Shown: piece after piece, positions 1 through 5,830 of the stretch | Layout of the letters: each line of letters opens with the position of its first letter | Numbering within the stretch: the first letter of the stretch is position 1 | Assembly: GCA_017620115.1 (NCBI GenBank) | Contig: JAFZRB010000339.1 | Span: forward strand, 1 to 7,563 | DNA from: Clostridia bacterium | GTDB lineage: Bacteria > Bacillota > Clostridia > Christensenellales > Aristaeellaceae | DNA: 7,563 bases | Direction: 5' to 3' | Notes under the pieces: model-generated | What the model was told of the DNA's origin: nothing | The model's input: only the letters and a program-made list of their open reading frames with translations | Database searches by the model: none | Made by a program: the position numbers and the translations under genes

Positions 1-482
1 CCCCGGCCGCTCTCATCGAAAGTAACGGCGTGGGGATTGCCCATCGAAACGCACACGAAATTCAGCGTGCGCCCCGCCGCCGTGAGGCTGATCGAGCGAT
101 TCAGGATCTCCGGCTCGCCCATGTCCACCGTCGCCGCGCGCACCTCGCCCGCCGCGATATCCAGCCGCACGGTCTTGAGCCCCGCGCCGGTGAGGATGCG
201 CATTTCTTCCCTGCGGCACAGCCCGCTGTCGTAGAGATAGCGCGCGGCGCAGCGGATACCGTTGCCGCAGATCTCCGCCTCGCTGCCGTCGGCGTTGAAG
301 ATGCGCATGCGCGCGTCCGCGCCGTCCGCCGGATCGATGAGGATGAGGCCGTCCGCGCCGACGCCCGTGTGCGGCCGGGAAAGCCGCACCGACGCCGCCG
401 CGGGATCGGCGGGGCCCTCCTGCGTGAAGGTGTCGGCGAATATGTAGTCGTTGGAGAGGCCGTGCATCTTGACAAATTTCAC
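1..482 (-). CDS. dapF: Diaminopimelate epimerase, N-terminal part (cut by window edge)
   Basis: This enzyme interconverts LL- and meso-diaminopimelate in the cytoplasm, the step that supplies meso-DAP for peptidoglycan and lysine. The first 160 codons are present; the family is about 270-280 residues, so the C-terminal half with the second catalytic cysteine lies outside the window. The start is a GTG giving VKFVKMHGLSNDY, which matches the family N-terminus (MxFxKMHGLGNDF/Y). An AGGAAGGG-like ribosome binding site sits just upstream. The signature NADGSEAEICGNGIR (residues 63-77) contains the first catalytic cysteine, Cys72 (Cys73 in the Haemophilus enzyme), and GNPHAV lies near the window edge. 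Position 10 is Ser where the family usually has Gly; the following Asn11 is kept. The gene reads out of the window, so any operon partners downstream cannot be seen. Identification is secure from the motifs. Confidence 0.96.
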   Translation of the reverse strand, partial: MKFVKMHGLSNDYIFADTFTQEGPADPAAASVRLSRPHTGVGADGLILIDPADGADARMRIFNADGSEAEICGNGIRCAARYLYDSGLCRREEMRILTGAGLKTVRLDIAAGEVRAATVDMGEPEILNRSISLTAAGRTLNFVCVSMGNPHAVTFDESGR

Positions 483-526
483 AGGCTTTCCCTTCCTTCG
501 CTCCGATAGCCGGTTCTTTGGGGTAT

Positions 527-555
527 ATTATAATCCGCCCGCGTTCCGCTGTGAA
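527..555 (-). promoter_or_regulatory. Sigma-A-type promoter for dapF
   Basis: On the minus strand TTCACA (550-555, five of six matches to TTGACA) is followed after exactly 17 bp by a perfect TATAAT (527-532). Transcription would start near position 520, leaving a leader of roughly 38 nt before the GTG start of dapF. It lies downstream of the mannosidase terminator, so dapF is probably transcribed independently of the mannosidase gene. The prediction comes from sequence match only. Confidence 0.75.
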
Positions 556-581
556 CGCCCGATTGTGTTGATTTCTCAAAA

Positions 582-621
582 ATTCTTTCACAAAACGGCG
601 CGGCCTCATCGGGCCGCGCCG
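582..621 (-). terminator. Intrinsic terminator of the GH38 gene
   Basis: Arms 596-605 and 612-621 form a perfect 10-bp GC-only stem with a 6-nt loop. Read on the minus strand it is followed by TTTTG and, a little further on, a TTTTT run (about 582-595). It begins 18 nt past the stop codon of the mannosidase gene and ahead of the dapF promoter. No T-run follows the hairpin on the plus strand, so it should work in the minus direction only. Confidence 0.85.
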
Positions 622-639
622 CAGTTCGTTTCCGGTTCC

Positions 640-3111
640 TCATTCCCCGTCGATCGGGCGCTCCAGCAGGTCGACTTCCGCCGCGCTTCCGTCCGCGCCG
701 ACGCGGAAGGTTTTGATCTCGAAGGGCCTGTAATCCGCCTCCACCGACGCGCCGATGAACGGAAGGCTGACGCGCGCGCGGGCCGGCCTGCCGCTGGTCT
801 CCACGGCGCGGATGACGAGGCCGTCGCCCTCCTCGGCGTCCTTCACGACGTTCAGCAGCACGCCCTCGCCTTCGACGGCCGCGTAGCTGGCCGAAAGCGG
901 CAGCGGGCCTGCGTGGAACGTCTCGTAAACCGGGAACGGCGGCTGGTTCATCAGCGCCGCGCGCCGGGTGAGAGCCGCCTTGTCCGGCGCGCCGCCGGGC
1001 ACGATGGAGTAGTTCAGCTCGTGCACGCCGATGTCCGTCACCTGCGTGAACTCGTCCTTGATGCCGAAGTGATCCGCCGCGCCGGCGCTGCGCACCGCCA
1101 CGAAGCGCAGGATATTGCCCGCCACGCTGTAGCTGTAGCTCGAATCGTTCACGACGGCGACGCTCACGGGCGCTCCGTCCTTCTCGCCGCGCACCGCGGC
1201 CCAGGACTGGCCGGGTTCCTCCTGGCCGTCGGCGTCCTTTTCGATGCTGGCGTAGGGTATCTCATAGACGGCGCGGGTATTATCGCCGTTCAGCGGGAAG
1301 CTGAGCTTGAGGATGCGGAAGCTCTCCTGCCAGTTCACCGTCACGTGCACGTCGATGTCCGGCCGGTCGCGATACAGCGTGAAGTCCTGAATGAGCGTGC
1401 TGGTTCCGAAACATGACTGCGCGCGCAGCACGGCGCACACCTCGCCCCACTCGCGCAGCGTCAGCCTGCCGTCCCCGAAGAAACCGATCGTGCCGGTGAG
1501 CTCGTTTTTGCCGTGCGCCCAGGTGTCGTTCTGGTAATCCTCGATGACCTCGCCGCGGGCGGCGTGGCCCGCAAACACCTCCCGGCCGCGCGTCTTGTCG
1601 AAGAGGCGGCTGATCTCGCCGGTGGCGCGGTCCAGCTCCAGCCGGAACCAGTCGTTCTCGATGAAGCAGCCGCCCGCCTTGAGATAGCGGCCCGAGGAAG
1701 CATACGCCTTCTCCGGCTTCGCGCTGCGCCAGATGGAGATGGTGCGGTATCCCAGCGGCGGCAGCGTCAGCGCCACCACGCCCTCTTCGTCGCGGCCGCG
1801 CTCGTTCACGGTCTTGTCGGAGCGCAGGTTCTGGAAGGGCAGGGGATCGCCCCGCTCGTCCAGCGCGCCGGTCAGCGCGCGGGTGAGCTTCACGCAGACC
1901 GCCGCCTCGAAGGCGTTCGGATTGAACACCACCACGGGATAGCCGCCCACGTGCTTTTCCCACTCGGCCCAGCTGCCCTCCTGGCCGACGGAGAGGTCGC
2001 GGCCGCCCAGCGTGTCGACATGCCAGGAAATGCGCTGCGCGGCCGCGTTAAGCGTCTCGCCGGCGAGGCGCAGCGCTTCGCCGTGCTGGTCGCGCGCGTC
2101 GTCGTAGGCGGCGCGGATGGCGCAGCCGCCCATAATGTCGTGGAACTGGTTGAACATCACGTCCTCCCAGGCGCGGCGCAGTTTGTCCCGCGGATCCACG
2201 AGCCCGATCACGCGCCGGGCGGCGGCGGCCAGCTTCTCGGCGGCCAGCAGCCGGTTTTCGGCGCGGCGGTTGTTCTTCTTGATCTCGCTGCGTGCGCTGT
2301 AGCAGCCGATGGCGTGATGCTGCAGGTCGCCCTCCACCGTGCGGTGAAGGCCGACGCCGTCCTGAACCTTCGCGAAGAAATCGCCGGGCTGGCCGAAGCG
2401 CAGATCCGGATCGTCCTTCATCCAGGCGCTGATTGTCCTCAGCTGCTTCACGGTGGGGCCGCCGCCGTGGTTGCCCACGCCGTAGAAGAACATCTCCGGC
2501 TCGTCGGCTTCGTCCACGTGCCGCCTGAGCGCGTCGAGCAGGCCGTCCAGGTCTTCATCCCAGCCGGTGCAGTAGGCGTGCGGAATGCGGAACACGGGGA
2601 TCGTGGTGCCGTCCACGCCGCGCCATTTGAAGGCATGGGCGTTCAGCGCCTTTTCATGCTCCATGGGCCGCATCATGACGTAGCGCGGCATCCCGGAAAG
2701 CGACAGTATCTGCGGCAGGTTGCCGTTGTGGCCGAAGCTGTCCACGTTGTAGCCGAATTTCGCCTGTGTGCCGAACGCGCGGCGGTAATAGGCCTGGCTG
2801 TACAGCGCGTGCCGGGCGAAGGACTCGCCGCAGGGGGCGTTGCAGTCCGGCTGCAGCCACCAGCCGCCGGCGATGACCCAGCGGCCCTCCTTCACGCGCG
2901 CGCGGATCTCCTCGAACATGTCCGGCTCGTTTTCCTCAACCCATTGATAGTAGCACGCGCCCGCGCAGGTGAACACAAAATCGTCGAATTCCTTCATGCG
3001 ATCCAGCGCCGAACGAAACGTGGCCTTAATCTCGGAGAAGCCCTCCTGCCAGCGCCACAGCCACACGGGATCGATATGCGCGTTGCCGATAAACCAGATT
3101 GGATGCTTCAT
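640..3111 (-). CDS. Glycoside hydrolase family 38 alpha-mannosidase
   Basis: This is a retaining, zinc-dependent alpha-mannosidase of family GH38, 823 residues and complete. The N-terminal catalytic domain (about 4-265) opens with NAHIDPVWLW; His12 and Asp14 match the family zinc ligands. YNVDSFGHNG carries the predicted nucleophile Asp124, also a metal ligand, and GVGNHGGGPT lies at 211-220. The helical middle domain (about 270-345) includes NQFHDI, whose His324 is the fourth expected zinc ligand. The beta-sandwich C-terminal domain begins near 481 (FIENDWF, then SRLFDK). All expected metal ligands are present, so it should be active. The start is supported by GGAGGG seven bases upstream of the ATG. 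There is no signal peptide, so it probably acts in the cytoplasm on imported mannosides. Substrate linkage cannot be read from sequence: characterised bacterial relatives include an alpha-1,3-mannosidase and a mannosylglycerate(-6-phosphate) hydrolase (MngB). No sugar transporter or PTS permease lies beside it, and it appears monocistronic. Confidence 0.95.
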   Translation of the reverse strand: MKHPIWFIGNAHIDPVWLWRWQEGFSEIKATFRSALDRMKEFDDFVFTCAGACYYQWVEENEPDMFEEIRARVKEGRWVIAGGWWLQPDCNAPCGESFARHALYSQAYYRRAFGTQAKFGYNVDSFGHNGNLPQILSLSGMPRYVMMRPMEHEKALNAHAFKWRGVDGTTIPVFRIPHAYCTGWDEDLDGLLDALRRHVDEADEPEMFFYGVGNHGGGPTVKQLRTISAWMKDDPDLRFGQPGDFFAKVQDGVGLHRTVEGDLQHHAIGCYSARSEIKKNNRRAENRLLAAEKLAAAARRVIGLVDPRDKLRRAWEDVMFNQFHDIMGGCAIRAAYDDARDQHGEALRLAGETLNAAAQRISWHVDTLGGRDLSVGQEGSWAEWEKHVGGYPVVVFNPNAFEAAVCVKLTRALTGALDERGDPLPFQNLRSDKTVNERGRDEEGVVALTLPPLGYRTISIWRSAKPEKAYASSGRYLKAGGCFIENDWFRLELDRATGEISRLFDKTRGREVFAGHAARGEVIEDYQNDTWAHGKNELTGTIGFFGDGRLTLREWGEVCAVLRAQSCFGTSTLIQDFTLYRDRPDIDVHVTVNWQESFRILKLSFPLNGDNTRAVYEIPYASIEKDADGQEEPGQSWAAVRGEKDGAPVSVAVVNDSSYSYSVAGNILRFVAVRSAGAADHFGIKDEFTQVTDIGVHELNYSIVPGGAPDKAALTRRAALMNQPPFPVYETFHAGPLPLSASYAAVEGEGVLLNVVKDAEEGDGLVIRAVETSGRPARARVSLPFIGASVEADYRPFEIKTFRVGADGSAAEVDLLERPIDGE

Positions 3112-3174
3112 GGAACAGCCCTCCGTTATTCTCTGTTTACGACTGGTTTGACCTCTTTTTAAATTTTCGCGTTC

Positions 3175-3188
3175 TCGCAGCGCTTTCC
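3175..3188 (-). promoter_or_regulatory. Possible weak cre-like (CcpA) site
   Basis: On the minus strand GGAAAGCGCTGCGA matches 7 of the 10 constrained positions of the Gram-positive catabolite element TGWAANCGNTNWCA. The left half and the CG core fit, while the right half is poor. It lies 64 bp upstream of the mannosidase start, in a place where a carbon-catabolite operator would make sense. Chance matches of this quality are common in GC-rich DNA, so this is only a candidate. Confidence 0.2.
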
Positions 3189-3240
3189 TGCCTGCGCCGC
3201 TAAATTTCCGTAAACAATTCCTCTATCAGGACAAATAAGC

Positions 3241-3269
3241 TTGATTCCATTACAATCCTCATCTACAAT
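3241..3269 (+). promoter_or_regulatory. Sigma-A-type promoter for the HPr-like gene
   Basis: TTGATT (3241-3246) and TACAAT (3264-3269) are separated by exactly 17 bp, with four and five matches to the consensus hexamers. Transcription would start near 3276, giving a leader of about 38 nt before the ATG at 3314. The surrounding DNA is AT-rich relative to the coding regions, which supports the call. Confidence 0.6.
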
Positions 3270-3313
3270 ACATCCCAGAAGAATATTTCTCTAGAAGAGA
3301 GGTATGATATTCC

Positions 3314-3544
3314 ATGAAAACCGTCAATATCAAACTCAGTTTGACCGAAAATGTAAAGGCTTTTGTGAATATTGTCAGCCGCTACCCCTATGACGTCGAT
3401 TTGCGGGCGGGGCGTCACGTGGTGGACGCCAAGTCCATCCTGGGTATCTTCAGTCTGGATCTGTCCAAACCCGTGACCATGGAGGTATACGCCGACCATT
3501 GCGACGACATGATGGAGGAAATCAAACCCTTCATCATCGGCTGA
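3314..3544 (+). CDS. HPr-family protein lacking the phosphocarrier histidine
   Basis: This 76-residue protein has the HPr fold of the phosphotransferase system but probably cannot carry phosphate from PEP. An ungapped alignment to Bacillus HPr is anchored on RYPYDVDL and DAKSILGIFSL (residues 23-48, matching KYDADVNL and NLKSIMGVMSL). It places Leu10 where His15 should be and Glu12 where Arg17 should be; the GxHARP signature is absent. The serine that HPr kinase phosphorylates (Ser46 in HPr) is kept as Ser41, with a hydrophobic patch after it (Ile42, Leu43, Phe46). This pattern resembles Bacillus Crh, which also lacks His15 and acts through Ser46 on the catabolite regulator CcpA. That role here is inference. 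The ribosome binding site AGAGG is about 11 nt from the ATG, slightly far. The gene has its own promoter and terminator and is divergent from the mannosidase. Family membership is well supported; the function is not known. Confidence 0.85.
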   Translation: MKTVNIKLSLTENVKAFVNIVSRYPYDVDLRAGRHVVDAKSILGIFSLDLSKPVTMEVYADHCDDMMEEIKPFIIG

Positions 3545-3554
3545 AAAGACGCGT

Positions 3555-3595
3555 AAAGAGCGGAGGGACCGAACGCCCCTCCGCTCTTTCTCTCT
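3555..3595 (+). terminator. Intrinsic terminator, possibly bidirectional, between convergent genes
   Basis: A perfect 13-bp stem (3555-3567 paired with 3577-3589) with a 9-nt loop starts 10 nt after the stop codon of the HPr-like gene and ends in TTT followed by TCTCTCT. On the minus strand the stem also ends in TTT and is followed by a looser T-rich stretch (CGTCTTTT), and the convergent LCP gene stops at 3607. One hairpin may therefore serve both genes, with the plus-strand use better supported. Confidence 0.85.
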
Positions 3596-3606
3596 GTAAT
3601 CGGCAA

Positions 3607-4578
3607 TCAGTTCCCGCCGTAGATGAATTCGTGCAAAAGCGCCCTGTTCTTCTCGAAGTCCGGCCACATGACCCACAGCTGGCCTTCGTAGCCCGTCGTA
3701 TAGGCGCCCTCGGCGGGCAGGCGGAACTGCTCGACGTTGTCCAGATCGACCAGCACGGCCAGCACGGCCAGCTGGATGATGTCGGTCATCGAGAGATTGG
3801 TCTCCACATAGCCGATGCCCTCGCGGATGAAGCTCAAAAGCTCCGAGGAATTGCAATGCGACGCTTTGCGGGCGATGGCCACCAGCACCTCGCGCTGGCG
3901 GACGGTGCGCTTGTAGTCGTTGTCGATGTTGCGCAGGCGGGCGTAAGCCAGCGCCTGCTCGCCGTTGAGGTGAACGTTCTCGCCGAACGCGGTTACCGGC
4001 TCGATGAGCGCGCTGGCGTCGCGATTCCAGGAATTGTTGAGGCCCCACATCTCGTCCTCGGTGATATCCATTTCGATGCCGCCCAATATGTCGATCAGCT
4101 CTTCCATGCCAGCCATGTCCACGAACACATAATCGGAGATGTTCATGCCAAACTGCTCGTTGACGGTGCGCATGGCCAGCGTCGGGCCGCCGAACACGTT
4201 GGCGGCGCTAATCTTCTGGGGCGAGCGGCCCTTCATGGGCGTCCAGATATCGCGCATGATCGAGGTGAGCTTGACCTGCTTCTTCGAGGCGTTGACGGAG
4301 ATGACGACCATGGCGTCCGTGCGGCCATAGCTGCCGGCGACGCGGGTGTCGCTGCCGCAGAGCAGTATGTTGCGCCAGGCGGAATCGAGGCCCTCGGTCA
4401 GGGCCAGCTCGTTCGGATCGATGTGAACCTTCTCCTCGGAATAGATGGAAAGATCGTTCTCCTCGCTCTCGAGCGCCTCTTCGACGCCCTGAGTATTTCC
4501 CGTTTCGGCCAGAGCCGCGCCGGCCGCCAGCGCGAGCGCCAGCAGCAGCGCGAGGAAACGAATTATCATATGTTTCAT
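3607..4578 (-). CDS. LytR-CpsA-Psr (LCP) family glycopolymer transferase
   Basis: LCP proteins transfer polyprenyl-phosphate-linked glycopolymers such as teichoic acids or capsule onto peptidoglycan outside the membrane. The 323-residue protein shows the family blocks in order: NILLCGSDTR (70-79), GRTDAMVVISVN (85-96), LTSIMRDIW (104-112), a central block ending DILGGIEMDI (163-172), and LNGEQALAYARLRNIDNDYKR followed by RQR (204-229). The conserved arginines and acidic residues that bind the lipid pyrophosphate and metal appear present (Asp77, Arg79, Arg86, Arg109, Arg214, Arg227). The third block has Met108 where Pro is common (SIPRD). The N-terminus is a hydrophobic stretch ending in ALA|E at residues 22-25, which reads as a cleavable signal peptide; many relatives have an uncleaved anchor instead. 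The start is supported by GGAGGA seven bases upstream. It is convergent with the HPr-like gene and divergent from the secreted protein at 4809. The polymer it transfers cannot be inferred because no synthesis genes are nearby. Confidence 0.92.
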   Translation of the reverse strand: MKHMIIRFLALLLALALAAGAALAETGNTQGVEEALESEENDLSIYSEEKVHIDPNELALTEGLDSAWRNILLCGSDTRVAGSYGRTDAMVVISVNASKKQVKLTSIMRDIWTPMKGRSPQKISAANVFGGPTLAMRTVNEQFGMNISDYVFVDMAGMEELIDILGGIEMDITEDEMWGLNNSWNRDASALIEPVTAFGENVHLNGEQALAYARLRNIDNDYKRTVRQREVLVAIARKASHCNSSELLSFIREGIGYVETNLSMTDIIQLAVLAVLVDLDNVEQFRLPAEGAYTTGYEGQLWVMWPDFEKNRALLHEFIYGGN

Positions 4579-4608
4579 GAAAGAATCCTCCGTATCGGTT
4601 ATGCTATC

Positions 4609-4637
4609 ATTTTATCATGACATTGTTCGCAAGGCAA
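4609..4637 (-). promoter_or_regulatory. Sigma-A-type promoter for the LCP gene
   Basis: On the minus strand TTGCCT (4632-4637) and TAAAAT (4609-4614) are 17 bp apart, with four and five consensus matches. The -10 region overlaps a short direct repeat, ATGATA twice with a 2-bp gap (plus-strand TATCAT at 4605-4610 and 4613-4618). The repeat could be a regulator half-site pair or chance. Transcription would start near 4602, about 24 nt before the ATG. Confidence 0.55.
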
Positions 4638-4808
4638 CCCATTTCAGCAAAGGATTCGTAAAAATATAAAGCGCGACAACCTGTTAAAAAGTGGAATTTG
4701 ATACATTTTCTCTTTCGGCCGGAACGAAGCGCCCGGCGCGCGCGTCTTAGATGACACAGGATATTTTATGGTTTTACGGCTACATCGGATTTCAAGGAGG
4801 ATTGACCC

Positions 4809-5651
4809 ATGAAAAAGCTGATCGCGCTCATTCTGACGCTCATCCTGACGCTGTCCATACCCGCGCTGGCTGAAAACGTGCAGGCCGCCGGGCCGGTCGA
4901 TGACGCGGCGCAGGATAATCTGGCAGGCTTTATCATCGTTCTGCACACCGGGGACACCCTCGGCGCGTCCGGCGAAGGGCTGAGCTTCGAGCACGTCGCC
5001 GAGGCGCGCGCCCGCTTTACCGACGAAGGCGCGGCCGTGCTCCTGCTGGACGACGGCGGCATACTGCCCGGGGACGCCGGGGAGGAGCAGGCCGCTTCCA
5101 TCCTGCAGGCCATGACGGCCGCGGGCTACGACGCCATGTGCCCCGCCGCTCCGGAATTCCGGCAGGGGCTCGATCAGCTGGCCGCCATGAAGAGCGCGGC
5201 GGGCTTCCCGCTGCTCTCCGTGAACGCGCTGGACGCCGAAGGCGCGCGGCTTCTGAGCGGCTCGATCATCGTTGAAAAGGACGGGCTGCGCATCGGCGTG
5301 TTCGGCGCGACCGGCGCGTCCGAAGCCGAAGGCCTGACGATTTCAGACGCCGCGAAGGCGGCGCAGTCGGCCGTGAGCACGCTGCGCGGCGAGGGCTGCG
5401 ACGTGGTCGTGGCGCTGGCCCGGCTGGGCGCGGATGAAACCGGCGCCCCGGCGGCGGTCTCGCTCGCGCAGGCCGTGGACGGCATCGACATCGTCATCGA
5501 CATGAGCGCCAAAGCGCCTGCCGAGGGCCTGTGGACCGACAGCGGCGCGCTCGTCGTCTCCAGTCCGGCGCAGTTCCGGGGCATCGGCATCGTGGCCATT
5601 GATCCGACCGGCCGCTGCGCCGCCATGGTCATGGACGACAGCTGGTTCTGA
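4809..5651 (+). CDS. Secreted UshA/5'-nucleotidase-like metallophosphatase-fold protein, active site degenerate
   Basis: This 280-residue exported protein keeps the order and spacing of the calcineurin-like N-terminal domain of UshA-type 5'-nucleotidases but not the catalytic residues. A signal peptide (residues 1-21) ends in ALA|EN. Comparing blocks with the family: ILHTNDxHG reads VLHTGDTLG (44-52), so Asp49 is kept and His becomes Leu51. LLDAGD reads LLDDGG, losing the last Asp (Gly84). GNHEFDYG reads AAPEFRQG (113-120), losing the Asn-His pair. SHLG reads ARLG (204-207). GGHSH reads IDMSA (230-234). Other family text is intact: GYDAM, FPLLSVNAL, GLRIGVFGATG, VDGIDIVI and VVSSPAQF. The C-terminal substrate-binding domain of full-length 5'-nucleotidases is missing. 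Hydrolase activity is therefore unlikely; a binding or structural role is possible but unknown. A strong AAGGAGG lies eight bases before the ATG. I see no confident promoter or terminator. The divergent neighbour is an LCP envelope enzyme. Confidence 0.85.
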   Translation: MKKLIALILTLILTLSIPALAENVQAAGPVDDAAQDNLAGFIIVLHTGDTLGASGEGLSFEHVAEARARFTDEGAAVLLLDDGGILPGDAGEEQAASILQAMTAAGYDAMCPAAPEFRQGLDQLAAMKSAAGFPLLSVNALDAEGARLLSGSIIVEKDGLRIGVFGATGASEAEGLTISDAAKAAQSAVSTLRGEGCDVVVALARLGADETGAPAAVSLAQAVDGIDIVIDMSAKAPAEGLWTDSGALVVSSPAQFRGIGIVAIDPTGRCAAMVMDDSWF

Positions 5652-5747
5652 GGCTTCGCCGCTCCCGCGCCGCGGACAGCCGGTCTTTTGCGCCGCGCCT
5701 TGCCGCTCCGCGTACAAAAATGTAATGGATTTATTTCCCCGTTTCTG

Positions 5748-5776
5748 TTGCAAAATGCCCGAAAGTGCGTTAAAAT
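5748..5776 (+). promoter_or_regulatory. Sigma-A-type promoter for upp
   Basis: TTGCAA (5748-5753) and TAAAAT (5771-5776) are separated by exactly 17 bp in an AT-rich patch between GC-rich genes. Transcription would start near 5783, leaving a leader of about 48 nt. That leader shows no obvious PyrR-type attenuator (no matching anti-antiterminator sequence or terminator hairpin), so pyrimidine-responsive attenuation is not supported. Confidence 0.65.
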
Positions 5777-5830
5777 AAAAAATGGTATTGGACGCGCCCG
5801 CCGGACGAAAGAAAAGGGGAGGATATACAA

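Larger units (their letters stand above)
3112..3313. other. Divergent intergenic region between GH38 and HPr-like genes
   Basis: This 202-bp AT-richer gap separates two divergently transcribed genes. On the plus side it holds a convincing promoter for the HPr-like gene. On the minus side I could not find a -35/-10 pair of usual quality for the mannosidase gene, only AT-rich stretches such as AAATTTAAAAAG near 3160. A weak cre-like sequence lies at 3175-3188. I see no convincing small ORF or RNA structure in it. Confidence 0.6.

Noticed and set aside
1513..3162. Plus-strand open frame of 549 codons opposite the mannosidase gene
   Set aside because: The opposite strand carries an unmistakable GH38 enzyme with intact motifs. 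This frame has skewed composition, no family resemblance and no ribosome binding site that decides a start.
3499..4620. Plus-strand open frame of 373 codons opposite the LCP gene
   Set aside because: It overlaps the end of the HPr-like gene and the terminator hairpin, and shows no domain; it is a GC-driven shadow.
4643..4670. TTCAGC-16-TATAAA as a promoter for the secreted pseudo-metallophosphatase
   Set aside because: The -35 matches only half the consensus, the spacer is 16 bp, and the leader would be over 130 nt. It is not strong enough to annotate.
5652..5720. GC-rich repeat GCGCCGCG occurring twice after the stop at 5651, considered as a terminator
   Set aside because: The copies are direct, not inverted. 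The inverted pairings I could form are only about 5 bp and are not followed by a T-run.
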